Shown here piece after piece: positions 9,453 to 20,162 of a DNA stretch of 64,000 nt. A program made the translations under genes and the position numbers. The stretch is from Roridomyces roridus. Lineage: Eukaryota > Basidiomycota > Agaricomycetes > Agaricales > Mycenaceae. The notes below the pieces were generated by a model. It was not told the DNA's origin and did not search any database. It was given only the letters and a program-made list of their open reading frames with translations. The DNA lies in the NCBI GenBank assembly GCA_029378245.1, contig JARKIF010000090.1, positions 1 through 64,000 on the forward strand. The letters run 5' to 3'. How positions within the stretch are numbered: the stretch's first letter is position 1; each line of letters opens with the position of its first letter.

Positions 9453-11151
9453 TCAGGTAAAGTGAGCCGAGGACTGGTGCATATAATGCCCCTGCCCGCC
9501 ATACACAGGGTCAAAGTACCCCTGGCCATGGGCATGCTGCTGCTGGGAGTAAAACGCCGGATGCTGCGGGTTCGCATTCGCCCACCCATCGCCCATCCCC
9601 TGCTCCTCGTCGAAACCAAGGCCAAGGCCGAGGTCATACCCCGCCCCGTGGCCGTGCTGAATCTGCATCTGCTGCTGCTGCTGGACGGAAGCAGCCATCT
9701 GGGCCTGCGCCCTCGCAATCTGCGCCATCTTGTGCCGTGCATCATACATCTGCTGCTGCTGCATGTACATCTGCTGCTTGAGCACAGCCTCCATCCCGCC
9801 CTGCATAGGAATAGGCATAGACATCCCAGCACTCGACGGCGGCGTGCGCGAGCCCTCCCAGCTGCCAGACGACGCGCTGGACGGTGACGACGGTGTGCGA
9901 GGACCAGGCATGGGCATGCCCATAGGTGGTGGTGGAATGCGCATGTCAAACTCGGGGGCAAAGGCAAAACGGTCTGCAGGGGTCTCGGGGCTCACACCAC
10001 CCTCATCCTCGTCCCCTTCTTCGACGTCGCCCGCCTCCTCGAGCAGCACCTCGACGTCGATCTCTTCAATCTCGCCGCGGAGTACAGCGGCGTGGGCTTC
10101 GGGACGAATGGGCGTCTCGAGCGGGGGGATGCTGGCGCGTGCACGCCAGGTGTTGATTTCCTTCGGGGGTGTGAGTATAAGGAAGGGTAGTAAAGTAAGA
10201 GGGGTAAGTGACATACCCTTCTAAGCGTTTCCGCCTCTTGCGTAACATTCCTCAGCGTCTGGGCTGCGAGCACGCGGTGCCGGCGTGCAGCGTGGAGGGT
10301 CGCGATGCTGTAGGATACGTCAGTAAGAACAGGAATCCCCAAAGTAACGAAAGAGGAAGAAGGGGTATCCGTGTAGCCGTGTATCCGTGGGTTTAGTCAT
10401 CACCGGTGACACATCCCGCCCCAGACACGGCGCCCTCGCCAGGTCGTTATAGTGACGTGCGGCCATGTCCGAGCCTGGGTCCACCGGGGCAATGATGTAC
10501 CGGACCAATAAGGACGCAGCCGCTGCGATGGGCAGGAGGGAGCGAGGATGGGCAGGCGAGAATGCTCTCCGTCATCATGGCGTCGCCTTGACAAGGGAGG
10601 AGGACGAGGGTAGTGTTTGCCTCCTCGAGGCCCATCGGCAGGACTAGCAGGAAGAGGAGGATGCTGCTTCATCTCCACACCGCCACGGAGAGGCTAGCAC
10701 TTTTCTCCTGCGACCGCAGACCGATGCCCAGTAGCATTCTCCGTCTATGGGGTCTCCCCTCCCCAGCACGCGCACGCGCCTCCCTCCCCGCCTCCTCAAG
10801 CCCAAGAACAAGAACGAGATCAAGCAGACGAAGACTCACCTAGACCCGACGATAGCAGCCTTGCTGGGACGGCGGAGAGCCGCAAGTGGCGGGAGGAGGG
10901 AGGCGAGGGTCTGCAGCGCAGTTAGTTAGGGGAACGCAGGGCATGAGTGGAAGGACACTCACCAAAAACCTCCCATTCAAAGTCTCTCTACGCATCCGCT
11001 CGACGGCATTGTGCGTCGCACGGCGCTCAGCGGTGGAAGCCCGGCGTGGAGCCCGGCGCTTCTCCGAAGTGGGTGAGGACGCAGGATCCGGCGTAGGAGA
11101 GGCCGGGGTTGGCTCGGTCTTGGTGACGATAGTACTAGTCGGAGAAGCCAT
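9453..11151 (-). CDS. Basic helix-loop-helix transcription factor
   Basis: Four exons: 11151-10963, 10910-10840, 10307-10217, 10160-9453; 352 residues. Introns are 52, 532 and 56 bp, all GT-AG. The bHLH domain spans exons 1-3: basic region RRATHNAVERMRRETLNGRF (about 43-62), loop and second helix LASLLPPLAALRRPSKAAIV, then IATLHAARRHRVLAAQTL. The HN..E..RR pattern is the E-box-reading signature. The tail has an acidic stretch (EEIDVEVLLEEAGDVEEGDE), Pro/Met-rich sequence and Gln-rich tracts (KQQMYMQQQQMYD, SVQQQQQMQIQ), typical of activation regions. It acts in the nucleus as a dimer; targets cannot be read from the sequence. The 532-bp second intron is long for this genome, and an extra exon or antisense unit inside cannot be excluded, although the flanking exons join in frame at VGS/SIATLHA. 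Confidence 0.9.
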
Positions 11152-14100
11152 TTCTTGAGTTGATTCAAAGGCAAAAAAAAAAAATCGGCGGGGTCGTTAT
11201 TGAGGGATTGAAGGAGGTCGCGATTTCTCAGCGTGCCAACTTCAGGTTCTCGGGGTTTGGTTTGGGGGGGAGGGATGGAGGAGGGTGGGGATGCAAGTGT
11301 CTGGTCGGTTGGCGGGAGTCGTTGGTGGTCGGACGGCGGGTGGTGTAAAAACAGGAAGCAGCGAGCCGAGCTCAAGCGTACTTGTTTCTTGTGGTAGTCG
11401 GGGAGGTAGAGGCCAGAGAAAAGGGTCGCGAGGTCTAGAGGACAGTCATTCGTCAGTTTTTTGGTGCTGGTCGGCAGCAGACAGGGCACGCACTCCAAGC
11501 GGTATCCTTTCTCAGCAGAGGGGGGCGGGACGTCGAAGACGGTGGGACGGGAGGCGGGAGGCCGGGACGAGGTGCGACTCGGACTCAGACAGCAAGCATA
11601 GGTGGGGAGAAGAGCGGCACAGCGTCACCTCACCTCTTTTACACCCGGCGTTTGCCGTATTTACCTCCATTTGCCTTTTGATCCCGATTTGATCGTGTTC
11701 CATCTAGACGTGACAGCCGGGTGGCGTTCCTCCGACCCTTGTTGACGTTCTTCTCCCACTACCGTGCTCAATTTCAAGCCGCCTCGAGTCGATTACTTGA
11801 TAGGTAGCCAGCCCATACATCAACGACCACGGCCAATCGCCAGCCCTTCTTCTGTGCATCTTCTTCTTCCGCCCCGTTAACCCCTTGTAGCCCCTCCGGC
11901 GGTGATTGCTGCGTTGAGTCGTTGACAGACTGCACGGCGTCAAAAGTAGCTCTACCCTCAAACACCCGCCGCCAAACACATGCCGATGGAGAGGAACGCC
12001 GGTTTTTTCAAAAGAGATTTTGCGGGTATGTAAACATTCACAACTCGTCGAGAAACTGACAGTTCTCGTTCCCTGTGCGGTGATGCGACTGAGGCTCGAC
12101 GGCGACCCACAACATCTCCAAGACAAAATTGTAGACGCCCCCCGGCTCCGCTCGACGACGGCATTTACCTGCCAGCCAATGCGTCCGTATTCCATTTTTA
12201 CTTCACCGTGAGAGGCATTTCCAAACGCTCACGACGTCCCGGAAAAGCACTCGTCAGGCCCACTTGCAGGACTAAACTGGGCTCTCGGATGGTCCGCGCC
12301 GTTTTATTCCTCAAGGCCTCATGGCCACTTGGTTCTGCTAACTCCTTTCCTTACGCCCGAGATCGGCGCCCTCCGCCCAGTAAGTATTACTGACTCTATT
12401 GTATCCGCCAAAGTCCGTTCATGTCCGTCCCCACGTACGTTCCGTTCCCATTTATACAGCGGAGATCGTAACTCTCGTATGTAACTCAGCGTCATCCAAT
12501 CCGAATTGAATGCTTACAATGCAGCTTATTCGCTATACAAAGGCTCGAACTAAACTTCAAGAACCCGAAGGCCGGCCTCGAGGTACGATGTCCGTGTCCG
12601 CGGCTCAAAGCGCTCAAGACCTGTCTGTGCCTATATATCTACTACGCCGGGCATCGTCGACGTCTTAGCATCCGCTCTCATTCCATATGTGCGTCGCCGT
12701 GCCGGGTATCCACAACTCGTAGCGTTGCGGTCCCTGCATCCGGCAAGTATACATACGTATTCTGGAATCTAGAATCCCGACGTACGGTATTCAACCTACC
12801 CTGAACCTCGTGCCCAACGTAGCTTCGCGCCAGGTCATTGGCTCGCTCGGCACAGCAAAGTTCGAAACCACGGCAAGTCCCAAGTACTTATCTGAGCTTC
12901 CACGGGTATATGCTCCACAGCCTCATTGTTCGAACGTAAGCTGCACTAATCGTCTCTGTCTGTCTAGTTGAAGATCCGAAACTAACGAAATTCAGACACC
13001 TGAGAAGAGATGACTCTGAATCTGATTGTGGCACAGCACCGTCGGTGATGTCGGGGGCTTTGTGTCATTCTATTTCTCACGGCGTGCAATCCTGGCCATT
13101 CACCCAGTTTTATAGCAAACGTGGGTCTTGTATTTTCTTTCTTTCCGTGGAACCCAAGTACGAGCAAGCAGAAACGTCATGTCCGTCCACCCACACTCAA
13201 GGTCACCGTCAGTTTGCGGTCAGTGCTCAAACCTCATGCATTGCTCTGTCTACCCAAGACTCTCTACGCAGTGGAATTCACAGATTCCAGAAACGGGCAC
13301 TATCCATCATAATTCTCGCCACCCGTGTGACTCTGCGCCATTATAGCCTTAACCTTTTTTGTTTCCCTTTCGGGAATCGGGGGTGGGACAAGTCAAGTGT
13401 GGGAAGGAGAAGAAGAATGTACACGAGCCTTATTTCGACCGAGTTGGCCGGGTGTTGAAGTTCGCATGCCGCCTCATGCCGCCGGCAAGATAATTCCTCA
13501 AGCGAAAGAATTACTTGCTTCGATACTGATTCAAATTGCAGGTGGTGCCCTCTACTCTGATTCCAGCGTTCAAAGATCAAGTTCGAAAGACTCGAATCCG
13601 AGTCCTCCGCCTGCATTCCTCATTCCCGCAAGCTATACGCAACCCAACGTGCGTCCCTCGCTAAGCCTAATGCAGAATACCCAGGATTTTCCCGCCGTGA
13701 GCTTCGAATGAGTGGGTTCTTTGATCATCTCCATCCACTGGCCACTTTAATTGACTTGAAGCTTCTAGCACGGAATCTAATCATGCACGCGTGAGATTAG
13801 CCTAATCTGCGGAATTCCGAGTTCCTCGACATGCGCACATGCGAGTGAAGTGACCTGAAATGATGCGATAAAGGATACCGTGACAAGACAGATGTCATTC
13901 ACTCGAAAGAGGTGATGACCTCCAAAACAAGCACATCATTTCCCGATCGAGCGTTTTGACTCGAGTCTCGATGACGCGTCGCAATCCTGATGACCGGCTT
14001 ATCCTTCGTCCCAGGATCTGCACATGTTCAAAAGGAAAAGAAAGGGGTGCGCTGATGCTCACTTCCTCAATACTGCGATCATACGATTGTACGCTGCTCA

Positions 14101-14459
14101 GCAAAGGACCCAGCCTTGCAGTGGAGCTCCTCAGTTGCGAGTAACTGGTCGTGTGCAACGGCTATTTCATAACCCGGGCGCCGGAAAAATGGAAAGCGGA
14201 AACAAAACGCGTATCAGCATCACCTAACATCACTCATGGAAGCGCCGGGCGTTTATGAAATACCCCCGAGTCCCGACATCTTTCATTTTTGTTCTGGACA
14301 ACTTCTGGTTCGAGTTCGGTTAAACAACGGTTGTAACTCGACTCGAGATCACCATGTTCATGGAAATACAGGGGAGAAGCCAACCAAGTTCAAGAATCCA
14401 CCAGTTCAAATGGAGATGGCTGGCCACTAGGTTGAAACTTGAAACCGTCGTCTGGGTGA
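11152..14459. other. 3.3-kb stretch without a recognised gene
   Basis: The first ~500 bp is the bHLH promoter region, including an A12 run at 11172-11183. Beyond it, short frames occur on both strands (for example minus 11704-12195) but none shows a known domain, consistent codon use or paired splice sites that lengthen it. A weakly coding-looking fragment near 12530-12590 (+) remains unexplained. Confidence 0.4.
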
Positions 14460-15310
14460 ACGACGGCCCTGATCATGAAATGGTGCTCTTGTCTACAGAG
14501 CAAGTCAACAAAAATACAAAAGACAGTCTCCGGCTGCACGCGTTCAGGGGGAGTCGAACCCCGGCGGCCTCAATGGTGACCGCCATAGTTGCGTTGGACG
14601 TATCCGAGTGCTGCACCTCGATGCTCAAGGGATGCAAATATCAGGCAACTATGTAGCACGTTTGAGCTCTGTATCTTCATTTTCAGTCCCGGGCAAGGGA
14701 CCAAGCTCCAATGCCTGAGTCCATACTAGATTAACGAACCGGCTTGGAATGGTGCTCTTGACTACAGAACAAGTCAACAAAAATAGAAGAAGAACAACTG
14801 CAATACTTATGCATTCAGGGGAGTCGAACCCGGGCCGCGGTCTTAATCGCGAATGGTGCTTGCGCTGGAGGTCGTTCCGAGTCCTGCCCTTCGACGTTCG
14901 CCCGGGAAGGATGCAAATACTATGTGATTAGCGCGGAATTTGATGTCTGCGTCTAACCTTCCAGTCCCAGACCCCACGCAGAGTGGCCAAACTCCGACGC
15001 CTGATCCGGAATGTCGGAGTCGAAAATACAATTGCATATCACGTCTATACTAGGCGACCGTCCAATGGCGCTCTTTGCTCTCACGGAACAAGTCAGCAAA
15101 AGTAAACGCCCAGCAGCTACGGCCTTCATGGCTTCGGAGGGAGTCGAACCCCGTTGTTTAGCGCGGATCGTAAACCACCGTATCCAGGTCCTCACTGTTG
15201 GTCTCGGATCTAAAACACATTGAAGTCAGCAAAAAAGGACCGGACTTGCTCTCCTCGAGATCGCATCCAGGGGAATCGAACCCCAGCTGCTGCCTGAATA
15301 GTCAATGTTG
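14460..15310 (-). repeat. Second tandem array of tRNA-like repeats (four units)
   Basis: On the minus strand four units carry a B-box core: GGGGTTCGACTCCCC (near 14555), CGGGTTCGACTCCCC (14825), GGGTTCGACTCCCTCC (15145) and GGGGTTCGATTCCCC (15280). Each is followed 50-70 bp later by a shared tail of the type TTTTTGTTGACTTG, and units 1-3 add TCTGTAG.CAAGAGCACCA-like sequence. Units 1 and 2 also share upstream AACGCAA/AGCGCAAGC sequence resembling an A box. Spacing between units is about 140-310 bp. Tail and head differ from the array at 6.8-8.6 kb, so this is a distinct family. No canonical cloverleaf with matching acceptor stems was found. Confidence 0.6.
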
Positions 15311-15572
15311 CCCGCCGCGTTCAATGAACCCGGCACAGTGGCCAATTTCCAACACCCGATTCATTCAAATCGGGTTCAGCGAGAAACCAGACAAGCAAAA
15401 GTCTCATTAGTCTATAGATAAACACCCTCATTGTAATCACAGATAGCAAGAAAACCGCGGAGATTCCCGATCCCAGCCCACACAATGCCAGCAATCGAGC
15501 AGCTGGAGGGGGTCACTTGATACAACGAAAGCCCAGTCAGCGCAGTTCTTGGATGGAAGAGAAGAGACTCAA
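15311..15572. other. Short 3' spacer of the FAD oxidase
   Basis: Lies between the second tRNA-like array and the stop codon; nothing recognised. Confidence 0.4.
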
Positions 15573-17931
15573 CTACTTCCGCTTGATACGCAAGAGCTCT
15601 TCATAATGTGCGCCCCAGAATGATTCTACGATGATTCAAAATCAACATGCATGTATCCAATGAGAGCAAGGAACCCTACCTTGATGGTCCGGTTCATACA
15701 CATCCGCCTCATTCTGATAACAGCATCCTCTATCAGAGCAACTCGCAAGAAGAAAAGAAAGCAACGCACCAAATACGCCGCCCCGCCCGGCGTAATCTCC
15801 CTCAAATACCCAACAGCCTCACTCACACTCCGATACGCATCCACCTTCTCCTCCCTCGTAGCATTCCACGCCCACGTCTTGACCGTCGTGACATGATATA
15901 AACTCGATCGCCAGGCTTCGGTTACGCTCGTCCTTCCGTGCCCTTGGGAGGCGTTGTACGACGTCGGAGCCGTGAGGAGGATAATCATATTACCTGGCTC
16001 GGCTGCATCTGTTTTGAGTAACGCGTCGACCAATTTGGAGCGCTCTTCTGCAGTTTGGAAGTTTGGTTTTTGGATGAGACGGGATGCGAGTGCGAGATTG
16101 GTGCCCACGACCTGTATGTGGATGTGGTATGAGATCCACACAAACGGGCATGGAAAGTAGTTACTCACGGCGACGTTCTCTGAAGTAAACGTCTCAAAGA
16201 AAGAGAAGAACGTCGGGAAGGTCATCACTTGCACCGACGCGCCGGGGACATTCCGCCCGAAATCAAGTAGCGGTGCCACAGACTTGGCCGCCTCGTCCTT
16301 GCCAAGCACGGGATTCACGAGAATCGCGAGCTGCGACGTCGAGAAGCCGCCCCATCCGTCCGCAGCCCAGGCCAGCGCGTTGTCCGTCATGACGGTCCAC
16401 ATTCCCTCGGTGAGGGTGCGATTCGGGGACGACCAGGAGACAATGGCGGCTTGGAGAGTAACTGCCTCGGAGGCGAGGATGGATGCTTCTAATACGACAC
16501 CGAAGGTGCCACCTCCACCTGGCGCGAGTGAGTTCTAGTTTGACGTGTGGATAGATGTATAAGGACGCACCTCCGCGGAGAGCAAAGAATAGATCCTCGT
16601 TCTGACATTCGTTCACGATCCGCAGTTTTCCGTCGGGAGTGACGACCTTGTATTCAAGCTGCAGACAAACGGAATCAGAAAGGAAGGAAGAAAGATTGCG
16701 AGTCAACAACTTACCACGCGATCCACGCCCATTCCCATCGTATTGCTCAAAACACCGTGACCTCCGCCCTAAGCGCAACAATCAACAAATCTATGCGGAC
16801 CGGAATCCGAACTGTGCATACCTGCAACCATCCCCCGACGGCGCCGACGGTACGATCGCTCCCTGCACCGAAGTAAAGTGAGTCCGTCGTCGTAAGAATA
16901 TAACGTCGACACACCTCCAACCACCGTGACATTATGTGCATCCGCAAACTTGTACGCTTCAGCCCACTGCACCCCTGCCTAGAAATACACGAAACGTCAT
17001 GGCACGGCAAACGGGAGATACAGGTATGATATGCACGCACACCAAGTGTTACAGCGGATTTAGCGGAAGTACAGCCCTGCGGCACGAAATCCGGGCGATA
17101 GGTCATCTGGGGTGCGGATCAAATTCAACAGCGGGAATATCTCAGCGATATGCGTGCCTACATCTTTGAGATGATGCATCTGCGACCAGTCAAGTTATGC
17201 ATCAGGAATGGAGGATGTTCACGTACCCACAATGCCAACGAGCCGGGAGCACTGCTTCGGCCCTTGTAATCGTGCTACCAATTCCGAGTCTGAGTGGATG
17301 AGGAGGGAGAGTATTAAATGAAAAACGTACACCAGTGTTCTTGATGACCAGCGGGACTCGCGTATTTTCCGAGAATTTGAAAGCGGCAGCGACATCGTCG
17401 GCGTCGCGGACATCAATCTGCGGGAACGCAGATGGGAGAGATTCGAGAGAAGGGTTGTCGTACTCACGTAGTATTCGGGCACGCTGCCGCACTCACAGCG
17501 GTGCGGGGGCTTCGTCGCAGCGGAATTAAAGGGATCGGAGGCGTCAAGAAGACATTGTGCGCCCGTCGTTTGGCATGTCTCCCATTGCGTGTTGATCAAG
17601 GCGGAGAATTCTCCTGCGCGGAAAGCTGCGATGGGATGAATGAAGAGGGGGCGGGAGTAGAGAGATTGAGCGCACTTTCGTTGGTATATTGAGACTGCAA
17701 TGTCATTTTTCAGAATGGTAGCAAGGGCGGTGGCACAGAGGTATGTACCTGGACAGAAATACAGCTGCTTGCTGTCGGCCCCTCGCTGAAGCACGGGTAT
17801 GCGAAAGGCACACTGGAGAAGAGGCGTCCGCCAACTGCGGTACGTAGTTCGTCGAGAGCGGTCTGAGATACATGCAGCGAGGAGAAGAGACTGAGGGGAG
17901 CCGAGGGGAAGAAGGATTGGGCGATGGACAT
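15573..17931 (-). CDS. FAD-linked oxidoreductase, berberine-bridge (BBE) type
   Basis: About 15 exons joined by ~50-bp introns. First exons: 17931-17749, 17694-17676 (a 19-nt micro-exon), 17625-17468, 17417-17331 and 17274-17227. The final exon ends FWGAHYEELLRIKRK at 15573. Domains: N-terminal region with conserved Cys (ETCQTTGAQCLLD), FAD-binding PCMH fold (IDVRDADDVAAAFKF, VIKNTGHDYKGRSS, VGAVGGWLQGGGHGVLS), substrate domain (GGGTFGVVLEAS onward) and C-terminal BBE motif (NEADVYEPDHQ). The His in TGHDYKGRS is the family's FAD-attachment residue; no second attachment Cys is seen before GGGHG. Such secreted enzymes oxidise sugars, alcohols or alkaloid-like substrates and release H2O2 (AA7-like). 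The N-terminus is only weakly signal-like. It is divergent from the kinase gene, with a 580-bp shared upstream region. Reading frame intact. Confidence 0.9.
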
Positions 17932-18511
17932 TGAAGTGTAAGTGCTACGTCACGGACCGAGCCTTCTTATAGCGTGCCATCGCGGACGGTCGTGTCGGAA
18001 TCAAGGGGTCTTACCGGCCCTCGACGTTGATAAATCGGGTTCGCACTTTCGACAGTCCCGGTGGATGCGCTCAAGAAGACAAAAGCTGTGGATGATGACA
18101 GATCCGAGTACTCCTCCCGCACACAGATGGCTTCTCCCGGCAGTTACTCTCTCGGGGGCAGAGACGCCGCAGTGGAGGCTGGGCCCAGGAGTCTGCCACG
18201 AGTTCCGAGTTGATGGTGGCGGAAGAGGACGCGTCCATGACCTAATCATGTCGCCAATCAATATTCTCACCCTTCTTCTCCTCTCCCTCTTTCGTGCGAT
18301 GCAAGAGCGATGGGACTCTGCACCTGGAAGACTCTAAATTCATTGGCTGGGCCCCGTTTTTAGGGCCTAGAGCAGTCTGTAATGCCTCCGCGGAAGCAGA
18401 GATCACCCCTGTCTCACTCTTGCACTCCTTAAATTTCGTCGACGCTATGAGTCGCTCTTCCACCTCTCTGTCTTCTCCCACAACCACCACTTACTACTGC
18501 TTCTTAACACC
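17932..18511. promoter_or_regulatory. Bidirectional upstream region (FAD oxidase / kinase)
   Basis: 580 bp between two divergent genes. A TATAAG-like sequence sits on the minus strand near 17965, about 35 bp before the oxidase start. No clear TATA was found before the kinase. Confidence 0.4.
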
Positions 18512-19734
18512 ATGCACGCTTCCACCATTCTTCCAAACCTCGTAGGCTGCACTGTCGACGAAGGTACCCTGCTTTTGAAGAAGGTCGTGGGCGCCGGTGG
18601 ATTCGGCAAGCTATACCACGCCGTCGACACCGAGTCTGCTTGCTCCTCCCGCCGCTCATCATGGGCGTCTACAAACACGACATCTTCATCTTCCTCCTCC
18701 ACGCCATCGTCCGTCTCGATGCCGGGTGTTTACGCCGTCAAGTGCCTTCACAACTCCCCCTTCTACGACCGCGAGCGAATCCTTCACCGCCGCGTCTCCA
18801 GCCACCCAAACATCGTCACTGTCCATCAGGACTTTACATCCGAAGAGCACCTCTTCATCGTCATGGACTTTCACGCCAGCGGTGATATGAGCTTTGCCAT
18901 CGCCGACGGGCTCTACCACAGAAACACACCGCTCGTCAAGCGCACGTTTGCCCAGATCGCAGAGGCCATCCTCTTCTGCCACGACCAGGGCGTGTTTCAT
19001 CGGGATATCAAGCCTGATAACATTCTCGTCGACCACGACGGGGGTAACCCCTGTCTCACTGACTTTGGGCTGGCCACGCGCAAGACCATCATTTCGAGTA
19101 AGGAGGCTGGGTCCCACGCATACATGTGTCCCGGTGCGTCCATTTATCCCCTACTCATCTCACTCACTCACATTCGCTCACAGAGTCGTTCGAGGAAGGA
19201 TTCCTCGGCCCGTACAGCACCTCCTCGTGCGATTCCTGGGCGCTCGGCATAACCCTCCTCAACATGGTCACAACTCAAGGACCATGGCACTCTGCCCGCC
19301 CGCTCACCGACTCGCGATTCAAGTCGTTCTGCGCCGACGGCGAGACGTACTTGCTCGCACACCACCCCATCTCACGCTCCCTCGCCGCCCTCCTCTCGCG
19401 TTTCCTGTGCGTCGATAGTAATGAGCGCATTTCGATGGAGCTGTTCAAGAGCGAGGTGGAGGAGATGGAGGAGCTTTATATGAGCCCGGTGGATCTGCGC
19501 AGGGCGAGTGTGGTTTTGAAGGACCTTGCTGCGTGGGTCGTACCTGGGCGTCCGGCCGTTACTGATCCTACCGTCCCAAGACTCGAGTCTGGGGCAGAGG
19601 AGGAGGAGAAAGGGGAGGGAGGGGAGGGGAACGCGGACGAGAGCTCTGATGAGCTACCCTCTGCGTCTCCCGCCGTCGCAAAGGCGGGCAAATTCAAGCG
19701 GGTCGTTCGTCGGTTGCGTTTCTGGCGCAAGTAG
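18512..19734 (+). CDS. Ser/Thr protein kinase, Ran1/Vhs1-like
   Basis: Exons 18512-19133 and 19184-19734 with a 50-bp intron; 390 residues. Kinase subdomains: glycine loop VVGAGGFGKLYHAVD (25-39), a Ser-rich insertion, VAIK-type lysine in YAVKCLHN, catalytic loop HRDIKPDN, DFG in CLTDFGLATR, then GSHAYMCPE across the splice junction, which restores the APE-like motif. GFLGPYSTSSCDSWALGI is the conserved F-helix. The C-tail is acidic (EEEEKGEGGEGNADESSDE) and ends in a basic patch. HRDIKPDNIL followed by FGLAT and AYM.PE is characteristic of fungal Ran1/Ksp1/Vhs1-type kinases that act in nutrient and meiosis signalling; the exact role here is inferred. All catalytic residues present. Confidence 0.9.
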
Positions 19735-20162
19735 CGATCCGACGACGCTGCAATTTGAAATGAAAAACACAAAAACAGCAGATAATCAATGTTATATCAT
19801 ATACTTACAAGTCGCTGCGAACCGGTTCCATGTCTATGTATGTAGTTGTTCGTCCAAATATGACACCGCGTTCCAAATAGTCATGGACTGTACAAAAGTG
19901 GTAGTGGTGGAATATGGTCAGTATGTATTTAGTCATCACCTAGTTGTGTATCGTTGGGCAAACCGTAGTCAACGGCAAACTCTGCAGAACTGCGACCGAA
20001 ACATTGTTTAGTACTTCCTGCGCAGAAATGTCTGGTCCATTTTTGAGTATTTTGACAATCCCTTTATGTAAACAAGGTGCTCCCTAGCTGTACACTGTTT
20101 GCACTACAGGGATTCTTTTCATTCGGACGGTACATCGGGCAACCTGCATTTATGAACGAATT
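19735..20162. other. Convergent 3' intergenic
   Basis: Between the kinase (+) and F-box copy 1 (-). No gene recognised. Confidence 0.5.

Noticed and set aside
10308..10839. Separate small gene inside the bHLH second intron
   Set aside because: Frames there lack domains; exons on both sides join exactly in frame across the bHLH domain.
11704..12195. 163-codon minus-strand frame
   Set aside because: Low-information composition, no domain, no supporting promoter or splice pattern; competing frames of similar quality overlap it.
14820..14900. Candidate tRNA with B box CGGGTTCGACTCC
   Set aside because: The anticodon stem does not pair with a 7-nt loop and only three T-stem pairs form.
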